Part shown: in pieces, positions 40,448 to 49,611 of the stretch
Position numbering within the stretch: the first letter of the stretch is position 1
How the letters are laid out: each line of letters begins with the position of its first letter
NCBI GenBank assembly: GCA_004431415.1
Contig: QPMI01000507.1
Span: 186,001-250,000 of the forward strand
Reading direction: 5' to 3'
DNA from: Cyanophora paradoxa
Lineage: Eukaryota > Glaucocystophyceae > Cyanophorales > Cyanophoraceae
Length of the DNA: 64,000 nucleotides
Position numbers and translations under genes: made by a program
Notes under the pieces: generated by a model
Seen by the model: the letters and a program-made list of their open reading frames with translations, nothing else
Databases searched by the model: none
Told to the model about the DNA's origin: nothing

Positions 40448-42718
40448 ATGGTCGCTATTCTAGAGGACGCTAAGGAGCACCGCAAGCCCATCTACCTCTT
40501 GCTACAGGATATCAGGCGGGCGTACGATTCAGTTTCCTGGGCCAGCATGGAGCTCTCCCTCCGACGCATTGGGGCCCCCGAGACGTACATCGACCTGCAC
40601 CGCAACATATTCGAACGACGCCGGGCGCGAGCTATCACGGGCCACGGACTGTCAGACGTGTTTGAACTCGAATGTGGGCTCCCGCAGGGCGGCATCGAAT
40701 CCCCGCTCCACTGGCTCATCTTCTACGATGCCTTGCTCTGCGCTCAACAAGAATTGGACAGGCTCGAGCAGGAAAAGGGGGGCGCGGGGGTCGCGTACGT
40801 CATGGGCGTGGGCGAAGACGACGCGGACTTCGCCCCCGCACGGGTGACCGGGAGCGCCTACGCGGACGACACGCAGTGGATGAGCGGATCGGCCGAAGGG
40901 ATCCAGATGCTCGCGGACGTGGCGTCTGAATTCTTCCGCCTGCACGACATCGCAGTCAACGCGCGGAAAACAGAGTTTGCGTACAACAACGTCTCACCGG
41001 AGCCTGAACCCCCGCTACTCGGCAACCCCCGCGTCCCGGTCGGCAAGAAGCTGAAACCGGGCGAGCATTTCAAGCTGCTCGGCGTCTATCTGACCGCGAA
41101 CCTGTCGTGGAAGGAGCAGATCAGACAGATGGAAGCGCAGGCTCGCGAGACGGTGGCGGTCATAGCTCGTAAGCAGCTGACCGCGCAAGAGGCCTGCTAC
41201 GTTGTCGAGGCCGTCGTGCAGGCGCGGATCGCCTACGGGCTCAAAGTGACGCCGCTCACAGAGAAGCAGTGCGATCGCCTAGATGCCATCTGGATGCGCG
41301 TGGTTAAGCACCATGGGGGCCTGGCGGCATCGACTTCCAACTACGCGCTCTGGAGCCACGGCACGTACAGCCTGCCGCGCACAGCGCACCTGATGGCCAA
41401 GAACCAAATCACGGATCTGCTCGTGCGGCTCTGTGGAGAACCGGAAGAGCTGCTATCCCAGGTGATGTTGCACCGCATCCGAGACCTCCAGCGAAAGCTA
41501 GGCGTCCCGCTGCTGCCGACCGAGTTCCTGAACGCCCCAGTGTCACGCCAGCTTGCTCGATCGAACGCAATCGCCGCAGTGATGCCGCTCCTGCAGCGCC
41601 GGCTCTACCGGATCCAGTCCAACCACGCCCGCTTCCTGTTTACGCCGTACCCCCCGCAGCCACTTGGCCCGACCCCGCGGAACTGCGCCGGGAATTCGTG
41701 CTTGCCTCACACATTCCCCGGGAAGTGTTCAGCACGGCCGCGCCCGCCCTCCACCGCGCACGACTCTACTGGATGTCCGACGTCACGGCGCGCGATGGGG
41801 CACGCCTCTGCACCTGGCGAGACCTGCACCTCCGCGCCCCCTGCGGCACGCTCCCTTGGGCAGCGCCCGCTGGTGGAAGGCGGTGGCCAAGGCCCTCACG
41901 ATCGACGGGCGCGGTTCGGGCGCCCTCCGATACCCCATGCGGCAACCGCCCGTACCCCTTCCTCGGCCATGGTACAGCTTCCGGGCGGGGCAAGGAAGTT
42001 AATTCACCAACCGGGAGACTTCGTCTGCTACTACGACCTCGCAACGATTCACGAGACGGATGCGGTACCGGAAATCGGCCGGGTCCGCTCCGCCGAGGCT
42101 GAGGCCGGCAGCCTAGTAGCGACGGAGTGCCGGCTGGAGCACTGGGTCCCCGTCCCAGAAGAGGCCGACGACGAGGCCGACGGAGCCTACTGCCGCTGCG
42201 ATGGCCACTGTCAGCTCGGACCCCGCGAAGGGCCGCCCGCCCCAGCTGCGCGCCGCTTTAATATCGTACCGGGAGAGGGCCGCCGCCACTGGCACGACGA
42301 CCACGTCTGCCCTCAAGGCGCCGGCGCGGCCTGCCGGGCGACGAGCACCTGCGATGACGAGGGCAAGTACGGGACGGCGGTGGGAGGATGGGTAGAGCAC
42401 GCGTCCGCACTCTGCACGATCCCCGGCACGGTGGAGCTAGTAGAAGTGTCGGGCGCCCCCGTGGAAGAATGCGAGGGCAGGTACAGACGCGCTCGGGGCG
42501 CGCCAGTCGCCAGGTCCTGCGCCAAGCCCGTCTTGAATACTTCAAGCCCTCCAGGCAGGCGGCCGCGACCATCACTGCGCACCGATGGCGGATGCTGCTG
42601 CAGGCAAAGCAGGAGGGCGATGAGCGGGTCAACTGGCACCTCCTCTCCGAGCCCGACGCCGCTCACCTCGCCACGCTCGAGGCGAACCCGCCCGACTTGC
42701 CCCCCTGCCGCAAGATGA
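40448..42718 (+). CDS. LINE reverse transcriptase
   Basis: RT motif A is LLLQDIRRAYDSVSW (first Asp), motif B is CGLPQGGIESPLHW, motif C is GSAYADDTQ (the YADD catalytic pair), followed by thumb-like sequence FKLLGVYLTANLSWKEQI. These are the hallmarks of an RNA-dependent DNA polymerase used in target-primed reverse transcription. Coding quality is good to about residue 400 (41640); beyond that the frame becomes shadow-like and the real sequence moves to other frames. Confidence 0.8.
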   Translation: MVAILEDAKEHRKPIYLLLQDIRRAYDSVSWASMELSLRRIGAPETYIDLHRNIFERRRARAITGHGLSDVFELECGLPQGGIESPLHWLIFYDALLCAQQELDRLEQEKGGAGVAYVMGVGEDDADFAPARVTGSAYADDTQWMSGSAEGIQMLADVASEFFRLHDIAVNARKTEFAYNNVSPEPEPPLLGNPRVPVGKKLKPGEHFKLLGVYLTANLSWKEQIRQMEAQARETVAVIARKQLTAQEACYVVEAVVQARIAYGLKVTPLTEKQCDRLDAIWMRVVKHHGGLAASTSNYALWSHGTYSLPRTAHLMAKNQITDLLVRLCGEPEELLSQVMLHRIRDLQRKLGVPLLPTEFLNAPVSRQLARSNAIAAVMPLLQRRLYRIQSNHARFLFTPYPPQPLGPTPRNCAGNSCLPHTFPGKCSARPRPPSTAHDSTGCPTSRRAMGHASAPGETCTSAPPAARSLGQRPLVEGGGQGPHDRRARFGRPPIPHAATARTPSSAMVQLPGGARKLIHQPGDFVCYYDLATIHETDAVPEIGRVRSAEAEAGSLVATECRLEHWVPVPEEADDEADGAYCRCDGHCQLGPREGPPAPAARRFNIVPGEGRRHWHDDHVCPQGAGAACRATSTCDDEGKYGTAVGGWVEHASALCTIPGTVELVEVSGAPVEECEGRYRRARGAPVARSCAKPVLNTSSPPGRRPRPSLRTDGGCCCRQSRRAMSGSTGTSSPSPTPLTSPRSRRTRPTCPPAAR

Positions 42719-42874
42719 AGCGCCCCGGTCAGCTCCAACAAGGAGGCGCGCGAGCTATATTACTATCAGGCCGATCCGTACAGTTGGGTTGCATACCTGG
42801 AGACCTGGAAGGGCCTCGAAGCCCGCTACCGCAAAGAGCACCTGGAGGCCGAGGCGGCGCCTGGCGGCTCATAC

Positions 42875-44713
42875 GTGGCCGACGCCCCAGCGTACGCCTG
42901 GACGGACGGGAGCCTGAAAGAGGGCCAGACGGTTAACGCTCGCGCGGGCTACGCAGTACACTGGCCGGAAACGGACCTCAGAACTGGCGCAAGCCTGCAC
43001 CCGCCGGGTATCCTCACGGACTTCTTTGCCCGGCTCCGGGGCCTGCAGGAGATCAACAAGGCGGAACTCCAGGCGGCGCTTATGGCTGACCTGCTCTCGC
43101 CTTTCGGAGCGGTTCTACACGTCGACAACATGAACGCGATCCGCTGGTACTCCGATTTCGTCCAGCACGCGAGCTGCCGCAGCCCGCGGGAATACATCCG
43201 GCACGCCTGCTCCGCGGAACTGTACGCATGGAGCAAGCTCAGGACAATGCTAGAGGAGCGCGGGCGGCCGCTCAAACTCGTCAAAGTCAAAGCGCACGCA
43301 AAGGGCGACGCCCGCGACCCCCACAACGACGTCGCGGACGCCGGAGCGAACGTGGCGGCCGACCTGGAGCTGGCGGACGAACACCGGCATGAGCCTCTCT
43401 TTCTGCCGCCGGCCTTCAGCATGCCTGCGGTGCTCACCATCAGCGACCCCGACGGGCGCACACGACGGGTGGAAGGGGACCCCAAGGCACACATGGACGC
43501 ACTTCACGAGCACCAGACGCACTTTGCCTGGACCCAACAACCGCTGGCTGGCGCGCTCCTGCGCCGAGGCGCCGACGGCGCAGACATAGCAGGGCTATAT
43601 GCGGAAACGAGCGTAGGTTCCCGATTCCAAGGCGCCAATGGAGCCCGCAACGCGCTATTCAAGTTTCGGACGCAGCTGCTCTGTAGCTCGCTACCAGCGA
43701 ACGAAGTCCGGGTACGTGACCAGAAGGAACTCTACGCCGCCTGCAACCCTGGGGGACGCTGTGCGGGCTGCGCCACCAGAACGCCGCTCCCTCGTGCAGA
43801 GACTAGCGGCCCGACAGCCTCACAGAACAGCCAGACTGCAACAGAGGCCTCGCATGCTCAACCAGCAGCGGGCGCCAGCCGCCCGATCCGGGCACCGACG
43901 GCTCTCACCGCAGGCCCGACTGAAACTTTCCCGCACGTCTTCCTGTGCCCGGGTCCGCATGCGGTCGCGCACCGCGCGGAGACTGCTCGCGAACTGAACC
44001 GACTTCTGCTCTGCGCATACAGAGAGGCCCACGGCCTCACAGCGCCGCCAGCAGGAGCCCTCCTTGCTCCCGACCTGGTCCCAATCTTCCTCCGCGTCGC
44101 GGACGACGACACCGAGGCGCGCAGCTACGATGGTAGGCCGTACGCGTATCCGCGCCTCTGGGTGCTCCAGGGCCTTGCTCCGCAGAGTCTAGAAAGCGCC
44201 CTCACACGCTGCCTGAACCTTGCACCCCGGTACGCGGCACGCGCAGCTAAACGCGTTCGGCAAACGCTTCTGGAACGGGCCCGACGCCTCTGGTCACGTC
44301 GCTGCGAAATCAACGCGGAGTGGGAACGCGACTGCCGCGTCTCCCAGGCCTCAAAGAAGCGACCGCGCCCGCCCCGCACGGGCGCCCGCGCCCGAGAGCG
44401 GGCCCGCGGCCCCGGACCTGTAAGGAAGTCTGCGCCGCCTGCGACGGGCCGATTCGCCTTCACAATCTACTCAACGCCGCTCGGAACGCAGACTGCCCAC
44501 CGGAGTACGCGGGCTGGAAGGCGGCGCTCCGCGCCCAAGAGCTCTACGATTGCGTCAAGGTACGCCCTTGGGAGTCACATCCTAGCCCGCTCTAAACGGT
44601 ACCCCGAGCCGCGCGAAAGGGGGGGGGGGGGGGGGGGGGCTACGTCGGGAGGAGACTCTCGACACCACCTACCTACTACTTCACCATACCTAGTCCTCGA
44701 GAAACTTACCTGA
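42875..44713 (+). CDS. LINE RNase H domain and C-terminal zinc-finger region
   Basis: RNase H motifs: YAWTDGS (Asp), INKAELQAALM (Glu), VLHVDNMNAI (Asp) and VKVKAHAKGDARDPHNDVAD (final His/Asn/Asp). It removes the RNA strand of the hybrid. Further on, TFPHVFLCPGPHAVAHR resembles the zinc-finger often seen after LINE RTs. After about 44350 the coding signal seems to move to another frame ending at 44595 (LLNAARNADCPPEYAGWKAA), so the frame through the G-run is probably a shift artefact. Confidence 0.75.
   Translation: MADAPAYAWTDGSLKEGQTVNARAGYAVHWPETDLRTGASLHPPGILTDFFARLRGLQEINKAELQAALMADLLSPFGAVLHVDNMNAIRWYSDFVQHASCRSPREYIRHACSAELYAWSKLRTMLEERGRPLKLVKVKAHAKGDARDPHNDVADAGANVAADLELADEHRHEPLFLPPAFSMPAVLTISDPDGRTRRVEGDPKAHMDALHEHQTHFAWTQQPLAGALLRRGADGADIAGLYAETSVGSRFQGANGARNALFKFRTQLLCSSLPANEVRVRDQKELYAACNPGGRCAGCATRTPLPRAETSGPTASQNSQTATEASHAQPAAGASRPIRAPTALTAGPTETFPHVFLCPGPHAVAHRAETARELNRLLLCAYREAHGLTAPPAGALLAPDLVPIFLRVADDDTEARSYDGRPYAYPRLWVLQGLAPQSLESALTRCLNLAPRYAARAAKRVRQTLLERARRLWSRRCEINAEWERDCRVSQASKKRPRPPRTGARARERARGPGPVRKSAPPATGRFAFTIYSTPLGTQTAHRSTRAGRRRSAPKSSTIASRYALGSHILARSKRYPEPRERGGGGGGATSGGDSRHHLPTTSPYLVLEKLT
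44619..44639 (+). repeat. Poly-G run (21 G)
   Basis: An uninterrupted G homopolymer just after the last LINE coding segment. It may be a G-quadruplex-prone signal of the 3' region or a low-quality assembly spot. Confidence 0.9.
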
Positions 44714-45626
44714 TCTACTCTTAGCCTCGCACACACTAGATATAGCCGCCCCGACCGACTCGCTGGGCCCGCCCAAGCGAGCGCCTGCCTTGCCTCCCTC
44801 TCCCGCTCTGCCCTCCCGCTCGCTCTCTTGGCCCTGCCTCCCATTCACGACCTCGCCCGCGCTCCTCGCGCCTCGACAGGGAGGGAACGATGGATCGGAA
44901 GGCTTGGCGGAAGGCTTCGGCTGGTCGTTGCACCCACCAGATACCCCGGCCATCGTGCCAGGACCGTGGGTTGAAGGACCGCCGCGGAGGGGGGCTCGCA
45001 ATTGCCCGCGGCGGGGGTGCGGCGGCTGGTTCGAGGCTGGAAGCCCTGCTGACCGAGAAATCCGACCCTCCCCTCCCCGCCACGGCCGGCGCCGACCTTC
45101 TCCGTCCCGCCCCACTTCTTCCCCGCAACGTCCCCCTCGCCTCATTCCCTCGGCCCTCTACGCCGACGTGCTTCCACCCGCGCTTCGGGCGAGCGGCCCC
45201 CTCGACGCGGAGCCCGCCGCGCTAGCTGTAGTCGCGGCCGCGTCGAGAGTAGGCAGATTAGACCGCGGGTCCGTCCTGGCTTTCCTACCGTACAGTAGAA
45301 CAGCCCGCGAGCTCCGGACGTCCCGACGGTCCCTAGGCAGGCAGCACTAGCAGTAGTAGTGTTTTAATTTTCCTCCCTCTCGTAGACCCTGGGTAGTCCT
45401 CTCGGTAGCCTAGTCCTAAGCTAGGCTAGATGTATAGGTAGTAGCTCTCTGCTCTGGGTTAGCTTTGCTTTAGTTTACGTCTCCTTGACTAGCTCCACCC
45501 TGTCCGATGGCTGATAGGTTCCCTACCCGGCGTAACCAGTAGGCTCATCTTTCGACTTGACACTTTACGGACTCCTCAGTTCTATCATTAGCCGTATTGT
45601 CTCGGTGTGTGCGAATTCACTAATGA
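44714..45626. other. LINE 3' region
   Basis: GC-rich, then T- and TAG-rich (CTAGCAGTAGTAGTGTTTTA, repeated CTAGG words). The open frames are shadow-like. It ends directly at the duplicated target without a poly-A or simple repeat. Confidence 0.45.
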
Positions 45627-45732
45627 CTTTTACACACTGATTGTGGTCATTTCTCGCTGAATCCGAGCCATCTGACTCCTTTTAATTGCTTTTCTCTTCA
45701 CAAACTTCTTAAAGCCCTTTATATCATCATCA
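45627..45732. repeat. 106-bp target-site duplication, right copy
   Basis: Matches 33039-33144 and contains the last codons and the stop codon of the ATPase gene of element C. Confidence 0.85.
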
Positions 45733-46388
45733 GTGAGTACTGCTCTATCAGTATAGGTCTTGATATCATAACCTTGCAGGCTAGCTATGACAGTTTGGTA
45801 ATTATAACCCCATAGTCTATGCAATTCCTTGTAGGTCTTCTTATCCAAACCACCATTGTACTCATCAAAGGCGCAATTGAACTCTTTCTCGTTCCCAAGA
45901 ATATTGAAAAATACAACGAACTCCACATTGCGACGAATGGTAGTAGAAATAGAACACAAACGCTGAACATTAAAGATTACCGAGATTGAATAATGTCTTC
46001 CACTCGTTACTAATTTAGATAACACAGCCGAATTATGCATATCCAAATTTGAACCTATCATGTCATCGAGTATGATAACTAGGTTATTTCGCTTTTCGTT
46101 ATTCTCAATTCGTTTCTTTTGCATACTGATCAATCTCAAAACAATGTTATCATCCCACTCTTCATAGATGTTATCGGGATGGGTGATGTCATTGAATTGT
46201 CCAGTAAAAGCTGTTGAACTAAATATAACGATTTGATCGATCTTGTCACGAAGCTCGTAAAGTAAGTATTTTGTGAACATTGTCTTACCTGTATTGGAGC
46301 GACCAACATTCAAAATTCTTGTCGGGATTCGAACCGTCTTACTCGGATCGAACTCCGGAATATCATCAAGATTTACTGTGTTATCCAT
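45630..46388 (-). CDS. A32-type packaging ATPase, element C (intact)
   Basis: 252 residues, Walker A NVGRSNTGKT (Lys35), Walker B LVIILDDMIGS, later ISVIFNVQRLCS and a basic C-terminus. Very similar to 54116-54883 over the whole length, including the identical DKIDQIV(I/V)FSSTAFTGQF segment. It packages DNA into capsids. The LINE inserted within its 3' end, but the 106-bp duplication kept the end and stop codon attached, so the frame is whole. 80 bp upstream lies the MCP remnant. Confidence 0.85.
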   Translation of the reverse strand: MDNTVNLDDIPEFDPSKTVRIPTRILNVGRSNTGKTMFTKYLLYELRDKIDQIVIFSSTAFTGQFNDITHPDNIYEEWDDNIVLRLISMQKKRIENNEKRNNLVIILDDMIGSNLDMHNSAVLSKLVTSGRHYSISVIFNVQRLCSISTTIRRNVEFVVFFNILGNEKEFNCAFDEYNGGLDKKTYKELHRLWGYNYQTVIASLQGYDIKTYTDRAVLTDDDIKGFKKFVKRKAIKRSQMARIQREMTTISV

Positions 46389-46468
46389 TACAGTAATAAG
46401 ATAAAAAACAAAATAAAGTACACACCTACAAATAATTGCGCTTCCTACACTAACAAAAGAAAAGAACT

Positions 46469-47382
46469 TTAGAAGTTCGAGACTTTCAGGGTAGAGATGT
46501 TGTAGCCATTAAGTACCATAACATTGTGTCGGAGGGCATAGATATCAACCTGAACAGGAGCGGCATCAGTGCATCCGGAAACAGTGAGATCCATGTAACT
46601 CGAGCTGCTGTTGAAGAAATCCTGGTAACCCATAACCGAGTTCCGAAGCGAATCTTTTCCAGACTTGGAAAGAACAATTCCGTAAACATTTCCAGACTCG
46701 AATCCGTACGTGGTATTGCCCACAGTAACACCCTTGTAGTGAGAAGGAATGTGATTGACAGCAGAGAGGAAACCGGAAATGGGTTTGTTAGATATATCCA
46801 GGGAGCGATTGTTGTGGAAGATCTGGAACTGATCAATCTTAACAGCAGATTCATGACCGCAGAAATCCGAGTGAGTGTAGGTGTTAAGTTTGTTCACCTC
46901 TCGAACAGTCATCAGAATCGAGTGAACCAGACCAGAAACATTAGCGAGTGTAACCTCAACAGATTCACCAGCATCAGCGGTTTTGAGCGCTCGGGTCTTC
47001 TTGTGAATGACCTCTGTGATCGGGATGCGAATGCCACCTTGTTCGTTCGCCATTTTAAGGAGTGTCTCAGCCTCAGCCGAAGCAATGTTTACGAATTGGC
47101 AGATCAGAGAGCAATCCGCAAAGGTTACAGATCCACCAGCCGGAACTTGGACAATCGCAGCATCACGGAAATCAACCTCGATTGTTGGCATATCGGCTAG
47201 CGTACATAATGGGAAATAAGCTTCTTCCCAGAAAGCAGCGGGGATTCTAACGATGTATTCCATTGCTTCATCTGTGCTTTCACGATCTGTCTCTTTGAAG
47301 TAACCGAGAGAAGCATACATGCTGCTCATGGTAGCGTGATCATTATCGACCAGGGCGTTTACAGTGATCCAATCACCAGGGA
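46469..47382 (-). pseudogene. Major capsid protein fragment, element C (N-terminus missing)
   Basis: The C-terminal about 300 residues of an MCP nearly identical to that at 54963-56188 (MSSMYASLGYFKETDRESTD, PTIEVDFRDAAIVQVPAGGS, DFFNSSSSYMDLTVSG, ending ISTLKVSNF). Homology ends abruptly at 47382 (after CACCAGGGA); the first about 120 residues are absent. Unlike the element B copy it has no frameshift near the VDFRDA site. I infer that element B inserted here; the missing half may lie beyond the right edge of the window. Confidence 0.8.
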
Positions 47383-47766
47383 GCTCGCTGGGTGGCCAAC
47401 CCCACCAATTGCGCGACCTTCCCCACTACCATTCTCAGTAAGCCCATTATCCATTTTCAAATTTCTCAGTAAGGCTCAGTAACAAATTATAAATTAGCAC
47501 TGTATTTTTCAAACATCTAACCTCTCCTTACTGAAACCAATCACGAAACCCTTTCATTCTTCATTTTTCTAATTCCTTACCATTCCCAGTAAGCCCTTTA
47601 ACTTTCCCCCGATCTCTCAGTAAGGACAGTAAGACCCCTATTTTAATGAAATGTTCCCGATCGTTTCCGGACTGTTTTCAGTTAGCCAAATTGAAAAATC
47701 AAGGTGAGCCCCACCAATTAAACAAGTGATCCCCACTTAAAGACTTCCCGTTAATATACTGTAACA
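47383..47766. other. Left non-coding end of element B with CAGTAAG repeats
   Basis: No gene. It begins GCTCGCTGGGTGGCCAACCC and contains CCCCACCAATT at about 47400 and 47711, and at least five (C/T)CAGTAAG words. It follows directly on the truncated MCP, so it should contain the left terminus of element B. Confidence 0.55.
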
Positions 47767-48090
47767 ATGGCAAGCAATCAAGTAAATCTACCTGAGAGTA
47801 AGCAATGCAATGTTTGTGACAAGGTAAAACCGGCATCAAGTTATGAATTGAAAAAGAGTAGCTCAGGGAATAAAACATTGTCGTGGAGATGCAAAGACTG
47901 TGATCGAGAGTATCACAATTACCTTTATCATTTCGTGTTAAAAACGCGTCCGAAGATCGAAGTACAATCGAAGGTATGCTCGCACTGCAAGATTGAAAAG
48001 CCTGCAAGCGAGTATAATAAAAAACAAAGCACAAAGGATGGTCTCTACTATCAATGCCGAGAATGTTATAGTAAAACTCGTAAGAGTTAA
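47767..48090 (+). CDS. Zinc-ribbon/HNH-related small protein
   Basis: 107 residues with two similar halves: KQCNVCDKVKPASSYELKKS with WRCKDC, and KVCSHCKIEKPASEYNKKQS with YQCREC. Each half is a CX2C...CX2C zinc-binding unit of the kind found at the N-terminus of HNH nucleases and in phage/virus zinc proteins. No HNH catalytic motif is present. It may bind nucleic acid. Confidence 0.6.
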   Translation: MASNQVNLPESKQCNVCDKVKPASSYELKKSSSGNKTLSWRCKDCDREYHNYLYHFVLKTRPKIEVQSKVCSHCKIEKPASEYNKKQSTKDGLYYQCRECYSKTRKS

Positions 48091-48278
48091 AACCGAATTG
48101 CACTTTATCTATTCTTTTTAAAGCAAGTTTGTGCTGCCGAAAATGCCCACCTGCACACACTCGCGAATTCAATCGAAATGTACGAATAGATTCACTGGAA
48201 CCACTCGCGCCCCGCCCACTATGCAAGATACATGCCTTTCTTATGCATGATCTATGAAAAAACAATTATTTCATTACC

Positions 48279-48542
48279 TTATTCCTCAGCAACTGTGTTA
48301 TACTCGATGCCTTTCTTTACAGTTCCCCTTTGGAATGCCTGTAAAACAATGGCTTCCTTTGAGGTTGGTATTTGAACTCCTGATGAGATGCAAGATTGAA
48401 TTTCTTTCTGAACAATCTCATCAATTGCGATTCTCGCCCTATTGTGAACCACATTATCGATCCAATCCTGAACAGAAGCAGCACAATATTCCATTCCCAA
48501 TTTCTCAGTATCAGATAGACCTACTTGATAGATATTTGACAT
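48279..48542 (-). CDS. Hypothetical protein next to fibre genes (87 aa)
   Basis: Helical: MSNIYQVGLSDTEKLGMEYC, VQDWIDNVVHNRARIAIDEI, VQIPTSKEAIVLQAFQRG. The layout W-V-x-N-R-A-R-x-A-x-D-E-I is reminiscent of small phage proteins accompanying tail fibres, but I cannot assign it. It is co-directional with and 21 bp downstream of the C1q-like fibre gene. Confidence 0.5.
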   Translation of the reverse strand: MSNIYQVGLSDTEKLGMEYCAASVQDWIDNVVHNRARIAIDEIVQKEIQSCISSGVQIPTSKEAIVLQAFQRGTVKKGIEYNTVAEE

Positions 48543-48563
48543 TCCTACTTAATAGAAAGAAAA

Positions 48564-49589
48564 TTATGTGATACTTAGAAGTTCAGCTGTAAACATTGTT
48601 CGACTTGAATAACTACCTGTGGTTCCTGTGACAAGTGTAACATATTCTCCCGCGGCAAGATTGAGTATAACGTTAATATATAGAGGTTTTACACCAATTG
48701 TAGTCGAAGTTCCTGAGGTGAAGATGGATATACCCCCAGGGTTAGTGTCATTCACTTGCATTGTGAGACTTACAGCAGATGAGGTTGTTGATTGAGAGTT
48801 TGCTGTAAGTCTGTAATGACCAGCAACAGGGGCTGTAAATCTTCCATTACCTGTATTAAATGCACCTCTGTTATCAATAAAAACGGTTGTCCAATTGATT
48901 AGAACAGCAGCACTTGTAGCAGTGTGTGTGTAACCCAGTTGCGCACAGAATCGAGGTTGAAAATCATACTTTAAATAACAACCTGTATTCAGGGTCAAAC
49001 TATTGGCTTCCAGGGTCGCCATGACATCACTATTGCGTTTAAAAACCAGATTTGCGCTTGATCCTGTGTCTATTTCAGGTGTAACTATTTTGGTAGTTGC
49101 TGTCACAATAGATTGTTGCGCCCCAGGAACATACACACCCCCATTTGCAGTTACCAAATCATTAAATGTAGTTGCTCCTGTTACTGTGATTTGTTCAGTT
49201 GTGAGATTCCCATTTATCCTTGCTCCATCTCCAATGTATGCCCCTCCACTTTTTACCACAAGAGCCGAGTTATTACTTGTATTATCAAAAGTAACTATTT
49301 TAGGTGTGGTGAACCCTCCCACATCATCATAAATAGCTGAATCTGAGACAATTGATCCCGATTGAACTTGGTTCTTATTTGAAACTATTAAACCTGTGGT
49401 TCTTACCTTTCCGTTATTGCGATCACATCGTATTTCTTTGCATCTAATCACAGAGTTTTGAGAAAATGAATCGGCTCCTGTTGTTTCTGTGCAAATAAAA
49501 CCAGGGGTTGCATCTGTGACTGTGTGGTTAAGTTGATGTATTTTTGGGGCGGCATAACAGAAAACAGGAACGGCTATTTGTGTAGACAT
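48564..49589 (-). CDS. Fibre-like protein with C1q-like C-terminal head (1)
   Basis: 341 residues. The N-terminal about 130 residues (PGFICTETTGADSFSQNSVI, KEIRCDRNNGKVRTTGLIVS, ALVVKSGGAYIGDG) are shared with the next gene. The C-terminal about 130 residues (INWTTVFIDNRGAFNTGNGR, FTAPVAGHYRLTANS, ending TMFTAELLSIT) match the C1q/TNF jelly-roll pattern (F(T/K)APV(A/S)G.Y.F). Such trimeric heads bind receptors. It is probably a capsid-vertex fibre for host attachment. Confidence 0.65.
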   Translation of the reverse strand: MSTQIAVPVFCYAAPKIHQLNHTVTDATPGFICTETTGADSFSQNSVIRCKEIRCDRNNGKVRTTGLIVSNKNQVQSGSIVSDSAIYDDVGGFTTPKIVTFDNTSNNSALVVKSGGAYIGDGARINGNLTTEQITVTGATTFNDLVTANGGVYVPGAQQSIVTATTKIVTPEIDTGSSANLVFKRNSDVMATLEANSLTLNTGCYLKYDFQPRFCAQLGYTHTATSAAVLINWTTVFIDNRGAFNTGNGRFTAPVAGHYRLTANSQSTTSSAVSLTMQVNDTNPGGISIFTSGTSTTIGVKPLYINVILNLAAGEYVTLVTGTTGSYSSRTMFTAELLSIT

Positions 49590-49611
49590 TCTTTATACTA
49601 TACAGACAATA

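Larger units (their letters stand above)
33145..45626 (+). mobile_element. Non-LTR (LINE-type) retrotransposon, about 12.5 kb, degenerate
   Basis: A GC-rich insert between two copies of a 106-bp ATPase-gene segment. Order: 5' region, ORF1 (Gag-like), AP-type endonuclease, linker, reverse transcriptase, RNase H, C-terminal zinc-finger region, 3' region without a poly-A tail. That domain order fits LINE clades with RNase H (I-like group or related algal elements). Many frameshifts and stops show it is inactive or badly sequenced. At 12.5 kb it is about twice the length of a typical LINE. Confidence 0.8.

Noticed and set aside
44790-45350. 186-codon frame in the LINE 3' region
   Set aside because: P/R/S-rich composition without motifs; more likely untranslated 3' sequence.
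46526-47200. 224-codon plus-strand frame opposite the MCP fragment
   Set aside because: Antisense shadow of a clearly recognisable capsid gene; the same occurs at 55233-55712.
48254-48571. 105-codon plus-strand frame over the small fibre-adjacent gene
   Set aside because: The minus-strand frame has better amino-acid composition, shares direction with the fibre operon-like run and has a good start region.
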